Of a stretch of DNA of 64,000 bases, positions 44,093 through 56,136 are shown piece by piece. The position numbers were made by a program, and so were the translations under genes. The stretch lies in contig QKWP01000054.1 in the NCBI GenBank assembly GCA_003550325.1, forward strand, positions 387,290 to 451,289. The letters are read 5' to 3'. The notes beneath the pieces are model-generated. The model did no database searches. It saw only the letters and a program-made list of their open reading frames with translations, and was not told where the DNA came from. The DNA is from Gigaspora rosea. Lineage: Eukaryota; Glomeromycota; Glomeromycetes; Diversisporales; Gigasporaceae. Numbering within the stretch: the first letter of the stretch is position 1; every line of letters starts with the position of its first letter.

Positions 44093-47000
44093 GTAAAGTC
44101 TAAAAATTATATAAATTTATTAAATATACAATATATATATAATTAGTCTTGACAATTTTATGCTTCATTAAAAATTTTCCTTGATTTAGTCTATTGCCAC
44201 ATGCCCTATTTAAATTTTTATTATTTAACTATTATGATATATATTTAATATTTCAGTTTAAAAATATCAAATATTTTGTAAAATAAACTTACTAAAAAAA
44301 AACTATCAGAATATAATACTTATTTAATAATAAAAATTTTTTCATTTTCATTACTATTTTATTAAGATTTTTATTTTAACAATTAAATATAATTTTTTCA
44401 ATTGAATAAATAATCTTGATTTGAATAATTATTTTTTTCATTGTAAAAAATTTATTTAAATAATTGAATATCTTTTATTAAAAATAAATAAAAAAAATAA
44501 AAAATGCTTTTTTATAATTAAGAATTTTAAAGATCTGAGCCTAGTAAATTTCCTATTTACCACATTAAAATTAAAAGTCTCGAACATATTATTTAAATAT
44601 AACAGTTTTAAAAAACGCATAAAAGTCTATATGAAAATTATGATTTTCATATATACCGGTGCGAATAACCTAGGAAAAAAAGCATAAGTTGTACACATGT
44701 ATCCGTGCCATGGAATAAGTACCTCTCACATAAATAGTGAGTAAAATGTATTATTACATAGTGATAAAGGTCCAACTATATTATGTAGTAACCACACATT
44801 ATATTTAGTTTATTCGATCAATCAATTTCATTAATCATTGGAGCTAATTTGTACACATTAATACTATTTTAAGAGCCTCTAATTTAATAATAGATTTCGT
44901 TAAACTATAGTAAAATAAATATTTTGGAAAGTAAGATAATATTCTCGGTTTATTGTCCTTCATAAGGTATATTTAATTATTATAATATTAGTTATTTTAA
45001 ATTCAAGTTTCCTAATACACTTAATCATATTTAGTGTAAAAGTCGTGCCAAGTCGAATCCTATTATTTTCAAATAATTAGATGATAATTGATAACAAATG
45101 TTAAAGAACCAAGATTTGTGGATATAAACAAATTTCTTTCATTTTCAGTATTATGTAAATATTTTTTACGCCATTTATAAAAAAAGTTTTCTCTAAATTA
45201 CTTATTATTGGTTAATTAAGGAAAAATTTTATTTGAAGATACTAGGAGTAGAATAAATAATAATATTATCATATAAATATTCAAGTAAAGAATATAGATT
45301 CTATCACATTTCATATTCAAGGAAATTCAATGTATGCGGATTTTATCGAAAATATTTTTGCAAATAGTTGAAACAATAATCAAAATAATTCTTTCTATTA
45401 AAATATTGTTAAAATTTCTAAATTAGAATTGTTTTCTAAATTTATCTACTATATAAACAGTGTAAAAATTCCTTTGGATTATTGAAGATCTATGATTAAA
45501 ACTATAATTAGCTCACGAATCGTAAATTCACGTTTCGAATTCACTCTATTCTCATTTATTTCATAACCGAGATCCTGAATAAATGTATGTATTGTACGTA
45601 CGTAAGTGCATTAATTAATATAATTTAAGGTAATTTGAGGTATTTAAGGTCGTGTAACCTTTAGATGAACTTAAAACTTAAGTCGAACACGCATTATAGA
45701 TCCTATTACCTGTTATAGTATTATTAAGAATTTTACTGGCATAAATTAAGTGTCCATTCAGAGAAAAAGCATCCATTTCATCAATTCAATTATGAATTAG
45801 AAATTAGAAATTTATATGATTAGTAATGACAAATCAGCATTGGTTGAAATCATTGATGCGGATATAACGGATGCAATCGAATGAGAATTCAGCATAACGA
45901 TAATGTATAATATAAGTAATACAAAATTCTTTTGCTTTGTTGATCAATAACCAACAATTTCCTAATTTTTAATTCAATCCAATTTGCTATATATGTTTTC
46001 TTGTTTATACGTGCCTATATTTCGGTTAGCTATCATTAATTCTTGGTTTTGGATTACTTTATTTAGACAGATTAAACAGTCAGATGAATAAACAATTCGG
46101 CACTTGGAACCAAAAAAAGTATAATTTGTCGATTCCAACAGATAAAACAGCATCATATTAAAGTAAGAAATGACATCATCCTATTAACGAAACTAAATAT
46201 ATAGTTAAAAAAAATTGTCTTCTGTTAATGAAATCAATAATATTTTTCTAAAAAGTTAATATTTCTAATGTCAAGAAATGTTAAAATATCCTTATAAAAA
46301 TTTCATGCGAATATTAAGCATTCATTACATTTATGTCAGATCAAAACCAAAATTTTTATGGTTAAGACTTCGATAAAAATCATGAAAATGCATTGTTAAT
46401 TTAAATGATCATTTGTGTATCTTGGTACTGCATATCGGCTGAGCTGATTTTTTTTGCATAAATTAATATATAAAAGTTTCGTCCTACGTGAAATAAAAAA
46501 GTAATAAACGAAGCACGTTACAATCAATCAAAGAATGTTTTTCAGGTGCTGCATATACAAAATCCAAAGCAAATTAAAGGGAATGAAGAAAATGGTCCTT
46601 CAACATCGCTTTTAATTTTTTAATTTCCAATTAAATTTGTATATATGCGTAATTTCTTTTAATATAAAAATTCAAGACAAGTTAAAAATGTCATTATTCT
46701 GGGAATACGCCTGGTAATCTTAATTTTAGGGTCTGACCAAATAGGCCACATGGGATAAATCCGGTGATGAATATTATTACCTAAAACAGCAATTTTATAT
46801 AAAATAAAAAAAAATGATTTACCTGAATTAGGAATTATGTATAAAGTTTATAAAGTTTATTTCTCCCCACACTTTCTATTGGTTGAAATTTTGAGATTTA
46901 TTTACGTGACGTTAAAATGTAAAGGTCGTATTAGATTTAGTAGGCAAACTTATACCAAATTTTGCAAGAAACTTTTTTTGTTAGCATGCAAAAGGTGATT

Positions 47001-48062
47001 TCTTAGGCGAAATTTCGAAACTTTCGTTGTTTTTCGTTGTTTTGTTAACTTTCATGTTACACCAGATCTTGTCCTCGTGACTGATGCTGATTGGCTAGAA
47101 TCGGAGCTGTGGGGAGAAATTATTAAATGCGATTTATGCATGTATTTAACATTATTAATGTATTATGACGTACGAATTCTTGATCAGATTTATATAGCAT
47201 ATACGTACGGCATTTATATTCTTTCTGGTTTTCAGTATGTTCATTGTTAAAATTATATCATAACATATTCTTAATTAATAGATAATAATTCATTCAATAA
47301 TAATATGTAAATCATATTGAGATTAGCATTTAATGTACATTATCGACGTGTCTTTCTATTCCATCGTATTTGTGCCTTTAACTAGATTGCTTCGTGTTTT
47401 TGGTTAGATTTCTATATTTAATTATCAAATTATTTTTAGCAATTAATGCTCTTGTGTGTCTTTCAAAAAAAAAAAAAACTTGGAATGAATGATGCAGTTT
47501 TCAGTGATCATGGGGTTTTGAATTAAGCACTAAGCCATTAACGGTTCCATTTAATAAGATACTTTATGTACAAATTATTAAAGAAAAATATCGGATAAAA
47601 TTTAATGTATCAAGTTCCGTATTTCTTAAGTGAGACGTTTCTTTGAAAATAAGAATGTTTATTATTTTAAGTTTCTTTTTTGAACTGCATTGACATAATT
47701 ATAATTGTTAAATTCGTTAAATTTACTCCGTTGTTTTATTTATAAGTTATGCTCAATTTAGTTGTTGTTTGTTCTAATTTTATTACTTGCTTACATTAAT
47801 TTTCTTCTACCAAGTTTTCAGTGTTGTCATCTTACGCAATCAAACATCTATCTGTCAATATTTTGTACTTCATGATTATTCTAAAATCGCATATATCTCT
47901 ATGTACTCGGAATCATCATATATTTCTCTAACATAACTTCTGAGTGAATGCAATTTATATAAAGCTAAGGTTTTTTTACCCACCTTTTTTTTTTTTTTTT
48001 ATGTCAAGTGTTTGCGTTTTGATATATTTTTTCGATATCTTTTTTACTTCGAACTATTAATC
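44093..48062. other. Long non-coding stretch before the HMG-box gene
   Basis: No gene recognised over almost 4 kb. 46855-47124 may be another inverted-repeat element, with ATTTCTCCCCACA and its complement TGTGGGGAGAAAT near the two ends, but flanks were not resolved. 47985-48000 is a T run close to the gene start. Confidence 0.4.
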
Positions 48063-48917
48063 ATGACTATAAAATTATCGCGTCAAAATTATACTTCCTC
48101 ATCCACACAATCTCGTCCCGTTAGAAACTTCCCGAATACCGAAGAATTAGAAAAAATAATTTCGAACATCGTAAAGTTAGAAGAACGTCGAGACATTGAG
48201 TCAAAGACTTTTCTTTCTTTGCATGATTTGATTGTGCCAAGTCTAAAACCAAAGCGTTCTAGCCCACCTAGAGCACAAAATTGTTTCTTGATTTTTAGAA
48301 AAGATTTACAAGCTAATCTAAAATCTCAAATAGGCCTAAGAATGGCTTCAAATGGTTTAATTTTTACAAAATATTTGCAAAAATATTTACAAAATTATGT
48401 GGCATCTCCTGAAGATAAAACTTCGGGTATGAAAATAGTTTCGAATACCGCTTTTAAAATGTGGGCACATGAAAAAGAAATTAAGCAAGTCTATATAAAA
48501 GTTTCAAAGATCGCAAAAGCCGTCCATAAATTTATGTGGCCGAATTATAAATATCAACCAAATCGAAAAAAACGTATACAAAATTCTTTTCATTGTGATC
48601 CTTATATTCCTGTCCCCCTTTATGATTATAATTCTCAACCAAATCTAAAAAAACATATACAAAATTCTTTTCATTGTGATCCTTATATTCCTGTTCCCCG
48701 TTATGATTATAATTCTCAACAACAACAACATTCATCTTTTTCATATCCAAATAATTTAGTTTCTTTTCATCGTATTCAGCATATACCACAACCAAATAAT
48801 TTAGTTTCTTTTCATCGTATTCAGCATATAACACCACTCGACATTAATTTAAGTAAATTAAATCATTTTAACGATAAAACTTTACGTCAGTCTATTGAAC
48901 AATACGTTAAGATTTAA
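48063..48917 (+). CDS. HMG-box (MATA_HMG-type) DNA-binding protein (284 aa)
   Basis: This is a probable nuclear transcription factor that bends and binds AT-rich DNA through one HMG box. The box lies at about residues 66-166. It begins SSPPRAQNCFLIFRKDLQAN (helix 1 of the mating-type HMG class) and ends FKMWAHEKEIKQVYIKVSKI with FMWPNYKYQPNRKK (helices 2-3 and basic tail). About 35 extra residues (about 92-126, MASNGLIFTKYLQKYLQ onward) separate helix 1 from helix 2. The C-terminal part has two internal duplications: a 27-residue unit, twice (QPN-x-KK-x-IQNSFHCDPYIP...), and a 15-residue unit, twice (PNNLVSFHRIQHI). The start at 48063 was preferred over an upstream in-frame ATG (48012), which would add 17 hydrophobic residues unlike the family. 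Single exon, no introns seen. MATA_HMG genes are strongly expanded in Rhizophagus; this locus need not be the mating-type locus. Confidence 0.82.
   Translation: MTIKLSRQNYTSSSTQSRPVRNFPNTEELEKIISNIVKLEERRDIESKTFLSLHDLIVPSLKPKRSSPPRAQNCFLIFRKDLQANLKSQIGLRMASNGLIFTKYLQKYLQNYVASPEDKTSGMKIVSNTAFKMWAHEKEIKQVYIKVSKIAKAVHKFMWPNYKYQPNRKKRIQNSFHCDPYIPVPLYDYNSQPNLKKHIQNSFHCDPYIPVPRYDYNSQQQQHSSFSYPNNLVSFHRIQHIPQPNNLVSFHRIQHITPLDINLSKLNHFNDKTLRQSIEQYVKI
48555..48716. repeat. 81-bp in-frame tandem duplication within the HMG-box gene
   Basis: Two adjacent 81-bp units (starting 48555 and 48636) differ at only a few positions and each encodes 27 residues. The length is a multiple of three, so the frame is maintained. 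Confidence 0.85.
48747..48836. repeat. 45-bp in-frame tandem duplication within the HMG-box gene
   Basis: Two adjacent 45-bp units (starting 48747 and 48792) encode PNNLVSFHRIQHI plus two variable residues. The divergence is low, so the duplication is recent. Confidence 0.85.
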
Positions 48918-49067
48918 TTACGCGTTCGCGTTTAAGTTTCACGTGATGTATGCGTCGTATTTGTCTTTACGTCATTAGTCTATCATTATTTATGTTTATT
49001 TTTAAGCCTTGCTTTGATAAATTTTTCATATGATACTACATATATGTTTTCATAGATTTGATGTTTA

Positions 49068-49073
49068 AATAAA
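49068..49073 (+). terminator. Candidate polyadenylation signal AATAAA
   Basis: AATAAA occurs 150 bp after the HMG-box stop codon and is followed by a T-rich segment. This fits a fungal 3' end, but such hexamers are common in AT-rich DNA. Confidence 0.35.
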
Positions 49074-50342
49074 GTTCCTGTCTTATATAATCACAAACAC
49101 AAATATGAATAAATACTATCTACTATGCACAAATATTTATGCTCTATAAATAGTTTGCTCTGTTTGTGTGCAAATTTATTAGCACAGTGAACTCTCCTTA
49201 ATTGCACACACTATGTATAATATGTATATCCTCGTAAATGTACATCATGGTTCACCTTTAACCTTACCTTATAAAGTTTATAATAAAATTTCTTCTATAA
49301 ATTAACACCTCTCCAAATACGCGGTTTGTTGTAGTTCCAGGGGTATTGCATTTAGTGTAAGTTCATTGTATATAGTTGACAGACATTACACCATCCATCA
49401 TCTCTAAATTTATATTAAAAACCGGTTAACAATACTTTTTATATTGTGGGAATTAAAAGTTATCATCATATTGCACCATATTACATAAATATATCTGCAT
49501 CTTTTGTCAGAGACACAGAACTTATGTGATATAAATTTGTAATTTATATTTAGCTGATTTATACTTAATTTATTGTCAATTGACATTAAAAGCTCGTAAC
49601 AATTTAATGACTATGCCTAAAAATCGAACATTATTATTTTTTAAAAAAAATTCTGGACTAATAATCGAATTTTAAGCCGTTTTGTTCCGTGCGCATAATG
49701 TAAAAAGAACAGAGTTCTAAACGAAACAAACCTCTTTTTTATATTTAGTTATTTAAAGTATAAATATTAAATTATAAATATTTGATATTAAAATTTTCGT
49801 CATTTAAAATTACCTATCATCTAACTAAAGCTTTATTAATCAAAACATCTTGAAAATATTAATTTGCTATTACATGAATACTGACATGAATGACATGAAA
49901 TGAGACGAAAATTATTGTCATGACATCGTCCCTCAATTGTTTTCATGTCTAACCTTCCTGACTTGGTCACGGGATGCCTATTCATTTGAAATTATAATAT
50001 ACAATAATCTTAGAAAAGAAACGGCATTTTGATTAGCACTCTGATTGGTTATTTATTCGTAATTGATTGGTAATGGAAGACGTACTATTATCGCACAAAA
50101 ATCAGCTATATAGTTTAAAATTAATTGACATGTTATTTCGTTTGATTCTAGAAACGATTCAAAAAGAAAAAATACACTTTAAAATAATTTTTAAACCAAA
50201 GTATTCAGATTCTTGCATTTTAAAATTTTCTTAGCATTTGTCTTTTTTAAAATACAATTGTTTATAATTATTATTACAGAAACAAAATAATAATTATCAG
50301 TTATAATGAAACAAAGTAAATAGTATATTTTCACTTATTATA
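49074..50342. other. Non-coding stretch
   Basis: AT-rich, no gene or delimited repeat recognised. Confidence 0.35.
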
Positions 50343-50537
50343 AAACGCACCTAAAGTGGTTTGCATCATATGTTTTATTATGTTTTTTGTTTTAAATATA
50401 AAAATTTTCAACATAAATTTACATGTTAGCGTTAGTACGGTTAGGGTTTGGGAAGGGGCGTAAAGCATTTTTACTTAGAACATCTTGCACTGATTAATTA
50501 GCCAGTTTTTGGGATAATGTATACATAGGTGTAGTTT
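50343..50537. mobile_element. TA-flanked MITE, copy 2 (195 bp)
   Basis: It has the left end AAACGCACCTAAAG and the right end (complement) AAACTACACCTATG, with TA at both junctions (50341-50342 and 50538-50539). The internal order (TTTTATTATGTTTTTTG, GGGGCGTAAAGCATTTTTACTT, CACTGATTAATTAGCCAG) matches copy 1 at 43846. It is more diverged at the ends than copy 1. Confidence 0.6.
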
Positions 50538-50539
50538 TA

Positions 50540-51025
50540 GTAAAAGTCGTATATTTTTTCATAAAATATGATTTCAATTCGATTGCTTCGTATTTGACCT
50601 CAACATCATTAACATCGACTTTATTATAATTAATTGATGAATAAAATTGGCTGATATAACAGAAAAATATTTAGAGTGTTCTCAGCACCTAAATTAATAG
50701 GTCGGAACTCAATTTTTGATTAATAGAAAATAAAGTATTCGGTCAAGCGGGTTCATTATCGCAATGAAACAAAAAGATAGTCAAAGACCATTTTTTTTTA
50801 TTATAGAACTGTATTGACAACATGAAACTTTGACAAAATTACCATGAGGATTACTTCAATTAATTATATACTTGTGCATGATCTCTATAACTAGCCAATC
50901 ACATTAAGAAAACTGCTTGAGGGAACCCTTAATCTATTAAAATCAATCCTTTTTTCGAATATTGAGAGGAAAATTGCTTTGACGATTTTACGCATGAGAT
51001 AATATAATTACTGCAAATAATCAAT
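50540..51025. other. Non-coding stretch
   Basis: No feature recognised. Confidence 0.3.
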
Positions 51026-51226
51026 GTCGCAGCTGATGCTGAAAACGTCAAATGTTAAAATTTGGAAACTATAATCCCTTCTAAAATCCACACACAATCT
51101 TTAAATATTAAATTATCCTAAACCCTACCCTAACTCTATAAGACAAAAACGAAAAAAAACGCCCCAAAAAATTTTTAAAATTTCATATCAAACCAAGTCA
51201 AAATTTCAGAATTATCTGCAGCAATC
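51026..51226. mobile_element. Second copy of the GCTGATGCTGAA foldback MITE
   Basis: It starts with CGCAGCTGATGCTGAAAACG and ends with TTTCAGAATTATCTGCAGC, an imperfect inverted pair. The middle contains CCTAACTCTATAAGACAAAA and CCAAAAAATTTTTAAAATTT in the same order as the element at 16338-16604. It is shorter and more diverged. Confidence 0.55.
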
Positions 51227-51520
51227 AATTTTAACTATGCATAATAAAGACTGTTTGCATTAATAGCAAACTTATTCCACAACAAGATCGTATTGGATAA
51301 AAAAGATTGGGCAAAGTTGAATACTTTTAAATATTAATAAACTTTGATAAACAATATAGCGATGAAACGTTATCCTTTAAACGATTTTGCAGGCTGCAAT
51401 TTTGAAAATATTTAAATTTTTTAGTTAAACCAAAAATTTATCAATAGTATAAGATATAATTTTTGTAGATGTTATTTAAACATATTTTATTAATTTTATT
51501 GCAAGAATTTATAGTTATTA

Positions 51521-51769
51521 CCGTATTTTCGCGAAATAGCGCACCCTCGGCGCGTTATTTTGAGTATAGGCGCGTTATTTAGAGTACGCGCCGGACATTA
51601 TTTTAAACAATATAATTTACGCTGAATTGAAAATTAGTGGGATCATCTAGATATAGGGGGCGCGTTGTTTTGAGACGCGCCGGGGCGTTATTTCGAAACA
51701 ATATATGCTATTTTTAGGGAGTATGATTTTCTAAATAACGCCCCGGCCTGTTATTTCGTGACAATACAG
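51521..51769. mobile_element. TA-flanked MITE with CGTATT-CGCGAAATA ends (249 bp)
   Basis: The left end CCGTATTTTCGCGAAATAGC and the right end (complement) CTGTATTGTCACGAAATAAC are inverted, with TA at both junctions (51519-51520 and 51770-51771). It is GC-richer than its surroundings, with several GCGCGTTATTT/GCGTTATTTCG motifs in both orientations. A short relative lies at 53933-54017 and a diverged one at about 40229-40325. Confidence 0.68.
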
Positions 51770-51771
51770 TA

Positions 51772-52339
51772 AAAAGTTTTTAAATTTTAAAAGAATAAAT
51801 TTTGGTACAAATTTACACAAATTTATTTCTTATTAATTTTGTGATATCTTGAAAATTAGAAAAGGGTTTGCAATTTTGATTGCCTCAATGAGATGATTCA
51901 AATGGTACCAAAATCTTTGATTTCTGATTACTAGATTTCATAATATTAATGTTAATTTACTTAAAAAAAGTTCTTAATATTTCACAATCAGGATTTGATG
52001 ATTTTGGTGCAATTTGATTCATTGAAATTTGCAAAAAACTATTTGTGGTATAGGTATGCATAGTAATTCAATTTGTTTTTATTAAATTTTTATTCAAAAC
52101 TGCATTACAAATTATTTTTTGCAAATATCTCAGGATCTAGTAATCAAGATTTAACAAATTTGATAAATTAATTAAATATTAATATCACAAAATCTAATAA
52201 TCAGGATTCAACAATTTTGATATTGTTCAAATTGTTTTGTTAAAACAGCTCAAATAGTACCAATATTGTTAAATTTAATTGCTAAATTTTAAAATATCAT
52301 AAAATTTGTAAATTAAATTTTAAAATCACAGACTGTACA
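51772..52339. other. Non-coding AT-rich stretch with repeated AATCAGGATTTGA phrases
   Basis: Three related phrases (CACAATCAGGATTTGATGATTTTGG at about 51981, TAGTAATCAAGATTTAACAAA at about 52137 and TAATCAGGATTCAACAATTTTGA at about 52198) suggest loose internal repeats. No gene. Confidence 0.4.
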
Positions 52340-52620
52340 GATTTTTTTTTCCTAGTCAAAGTGCCCACTTTGGGGATTGGCTTTTATTCAAGATATATTG
52401 AATCTCGGTGTCCTACATGGAGAACATCTGACATTTGTACATTGATGAGAATACAACTAGCCACGCCTGCAACTTTTAGTTGTCTATTTAAGTAGCCACC
52501 TGAAGGTTCTACACTAGCTGCCATACCTGCAACCCACATACTGTCATTGCCTATTTTAAACCCTCTGATCCTTGCCTCCTGCCAGTTCATCTTGTATCAC
52601 TAGAACACAGTTCTGAATAC
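52340..52620 (-). other. GC-richer transcript-like segment with a 68-codon frame
   Basis: A block of higher GC content contains a frame at 52590-52384 (MNWQEARIRGFKIGNDS... to ...GHRDSIYLE) ending in an AATAAA-containing tail on the - strand. The frame holds two copies of GTTGCAGG(T/C)(A/G)TGGC. The composition is unlike the AT-rich background and may be a retroposed segment. No domain is recognised, and translation is unproven. Confidence 0.3.
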
Positions 52621-53932
52621 TAGCTGCACAGTAACTGCACTGTACAGTTTTACTATGTTAGCTTTGCTTATATGCGGATACTATTTATCAGATTTCATAT
52701 AAATTCTGTCATAGTGTATGATTTTTAACCGATTAATTTTTTAAACATGGTATTCAATAGGAAATAATATTTTGCTACATAATAGATACTCTAATGATTT
52801 CGTTCTGATTTATGAAAATTACACAAAAATGTACTTAACAAAGTAAATAACAAAGTATAAAAAGCTAGTATTCGGATAAAAGTGAATATATTAATCATGC
52901 ATATCCGATTTTATTATTAATAAAAAAGTTGATTAAGATTAGTCATGTAGAATCATACCAACAGTCCTTTCCTTTTTAATTAAGTTTTCTATCTTATATT
53001 TATATATATATGTGATTTTTGTCCAATCAAATTGTAAGATCTCGTATAATATTATTATTAAATGTTGGTATCAATGTTATGATAAACGTTTAGATTAACA
53101 ATATCCCTAATACTTCTCATTATTATAATTATGGATGTGCAGGACATGGCGGTGGCACTTTAATTTTTGATCTCAAAATTAATAACAACAACGATCGTAT
53201 TAAACTTCATAAGTTTTAGCTCCAAAGTAATTAACGCTAAAAAAAAATTGGTTAGTACTGTACATATATCGATATACATATAACTATAAAGTAATTTGGC
53301 AATGTAGTTAATACTGATCAGCGCTATACATTGTTATGAGTCGAATTTGTTATGATTAATTTGGTAAAATCAATACGGTTACGGCATGTGCCATCTGTAA
53401 TTATTGAGCCGAAATGCCGTAATGCCGTTATATCTAGGTTGTGTTAAGAAGTTGCAATTTCACGCTACGTACGTACGTAAGTTTCAGCAAATCAAGTTTT
53501 TTTTTGTAACTTTCATATCACGTTATAAAGTACGTATCAGTGTTATAAAAGTTCGGCCGCATCATTTGACTTGTAACTACTCAAACTCACGAAACTTTTG
53601 ATCTCAGAAATCGTAAATTATTAATTATGACTAATAGTATTGTTGGTGCGTGTTCAAGATTAGCCGCATTTACATTTTTCACTATAGTGTCCACGATTTT
53701 TGAACGCTACTTTCTGAATATACCCTCACAGTTCTTTTGGGGTCTTCTGATTAAATTTTTAGTTATTGCGAAATATATACATTTGAATTAGAATTTTAGA
53801 TTTGTTAATATTATTAATCATACATTTTATAAATTTTATTAGATCAATTATAAATTTTATTTAATTTATCAAAATACTATTGCTATAAATATAAATGAAA
53901 TAATAATGATATATAAATTTGAATTAATTTTA
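52621..53932. other. Non-coding stretch
   Basis: AT-rich; a CGTACGTACGTA run near 53468. The frame at 53404-53601 has no recognisable domain. No gene called. Confidence 0.35.
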
Positions 53933-54017
53933 CCGTATTGTCGCGAATTAATGCCCGGGCGTTATTAGGGATACATAGTTTGAAGAGTGTTAATAATTAT
54001 ATTTCACGATGATACAG
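53933..54017. mobile_element. Short TA-flanked MITE (85 bp), same family as 51521
   Basis: The left end CCGTATTGTCGCGAATTAAT and the right end (complement) CTGTATCATCGTGAAAT are inverted, with TA at both junctions (53931-53932 and 54018-54019). It contains CCCGGGCGTTATTAGG near the left end. It is a deletion derivative of the 249-bp relative. Confidence 0.6.
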
Positions 54018-54700
54018 TAGAATTTTAGCCACTTTTAGCACTTACGGTATTAATTTTGGTATGCATAAATTTTGGATTTAGGCAAATTGTATTATATAAA
54101 TGCTTTCTATGCCGTTTAGTAATAAAACTATCGATGTTAAAAATAGGTGATACTTAATTGTTGAATTCAATTTATAAATTTTTAATAGACCACGGCATTT
54201 GGCAGTTGAATTTTTAGCATTTGTAGTCCCATCACTAGTTTCGTGCATAGGCTTCACTATTATTATTAAAATTATTTTTGAAAAAGGTCATCTAAACTTT
54301 AGGTTTGAATTGACTTCACTAACCGATTAGTGATTATTAATTAGTTTATGCAGTATTCAAGATTTCGTTATGAATTTCCTTAAGCATTTATACATATAAT
54401 AAGATCATAAATTAGCGATAATATTGGTATATAGCTATTAAAAAATTTTATGACATACACTGGTCTAAGACATAAATAAAGTCATTATAATCTGACAACG
54501 ATATTATTAATTAAATGTCTAAACTTGTATCTTTTATTAATCCGGTTTCATACTTCCTAAATAAGTAAATTTAACATATTTATTAAAAGTGGAATTTTCA
54601 AATTACGTACAATGTATATTAATGCAAAATATTAATGCAGAAATCAAAAAGTTGAATATATTAAAATTATTATTATCAATTGTTAAATGTTATTAATTAT
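54018..54700. other. Non-coding AT-rich stretch
   Basis: No feature recognised. Confidence 0.3.
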
Positions 54701-54729
54701 ATTGATAAAAAAAGATAATAATAACCCCA

Positions 54730-55215
54730 ACCAACCATCTTATGTTAGGTCTTATGTTAGGTCTTGTTTTCGCTTCTATATATTTTTTTTTATATTTGTG
54801 GATAGAGCCTTAGCCCTGCTCTATCCAATCCTAACCAACCATCCATCTTGTGTTAGGTCTTGTTTTCGCCACTATTTTTTTTGTTTTTGTTTTGTTTTGT
54901 TGTTGTTGCTTCTTCTGGAAAGCAAAAGCCCATGAGGACCGTTGTTCTTGAGGGAACCAGAAGAGTAGTTCTAGAAAAGTATGCCGTAGATAGGGCCCCG
55001 ACCCCGCTCTATCCAATCCTAACCTTTTAGGTTAGATCTTATCCAATCTAACCATTTCTAAGTTAGGTCTCGTTGCCAAATGTAGATAGAGCCCCAATCC
55101 TGCTCTATCCAATCCTAACCTCTAAGCTAGGTCTCATTTCCAAAGGTTTACCATAGATAGAGCCCTGGACCACTCTATCCAATTCTAACCAAATTTTATG
55201 TTAGGTCTTGTTTTT
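54730..55215. repeat. Imperfect tandem repeats with CTCTATCCAATCCTAACC core
   Basis: Four to five units of about 70-180 bp contain GATAGAGCC(C/T)(C/T), a C-rich stretch, GCTCTATCCAATCCTAACC and TTAGGTCTTGTTTTC. Unit length varies because of inserted T-rich runs. A lone further unit occurs at 58198-58229, beyond the LTR pair, as if the retroelement had inserted into this array. The frames across it are spurious. Confidence 0.65.
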
Positions 55216-55449
55216 TCACTCCTATTTTTTTTTCTGCTGTTGCTTCTAAAATCGCAAATGGTGCTACAAGAATCAAAAACTCCATTGTTCTGGAGAGGGA
55301 GCCTAACAGCGGACAAAAAAGTTAAAGAAATCATCTAGTTGTTCGTTGTAACATAGTCTTTCTGGTGCTTCTAAAAATTTACCCAAGTTGATATTTACTT
55401 TTTTTTTGTTTTTTTTTTGACTTTGATTTTAATCATTTTTTTTATACGT

Positions 55450-56136
55450 TGTTACTATCTGGTTGGGAGATATTAGACCCGCCGGTAGAGCTATCGGGAT
55501 AGTAAACGAAGTGGACATTACATGCGGGTTAATATATGAATTGCACTTGGATCTTTATTCATAAAATGAGAACGAAGTCTAAAATACATGCAAGGCAGAT
55601 ACATTGGTCTTTTGTACATGTTGACTACCTAGAATTGCCTCCTTCCTGAGACATTTATCGGGTTAACTTCCTTCTGATATTACTAATCTTTAATTTTCTA
55701 AACACCAATGAAACTTTCCTTTCACGACTCTACCCAATTCAAGTCTTATAGCCGAAGTATAACCATTCAACATTCTCATATTATTACTCTTTCAGGCTAG
55801 GAGATGGTTGACAATACGTGAAAGGCTGATATTAACATGAGCAATTCGAAGAACATGTAGACTATGCTTCTTAATTGGGCGTGGGATATTTAATATCATT
55901 ATCAGGCATGTTTGAGATATTGGAAGTCCAGAGTACGTATTAATACAACTACCACATAAGGCAATAACATAGAGTAGGTATAGGTGTCATAATTTAGGAA
56001 GAAATGAACAATCATCATCGTGGGACAGTTTAAGGTTTACAGATGATCGATCGGATCGTGATGGTGCAGAAATAAAGTAACAGGGATAATGATCATAAGG
56101 GAAATTCGGGCGCATAAAAATTTTAATAGTATAACA
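55450..56136 (-). repeat. Long terminal repeat, proximal copy (3' LTR if on - strand)
   Basis: Direct partner of 57444-58128. It is preceded on the - strand by a polypurine-like tract (56139-56152). Confidence 0.68.

Noticed and set aside
48532..48837. 101-codon - strand frame
   Set aside because: Exact antisense shadow of the HMG-box gene's duplicated tail.
54687..55016. Frames on both strands in the CTCTATCCAATCC array
   Set aside because: Repeat-derived; frames are not conserved between units.
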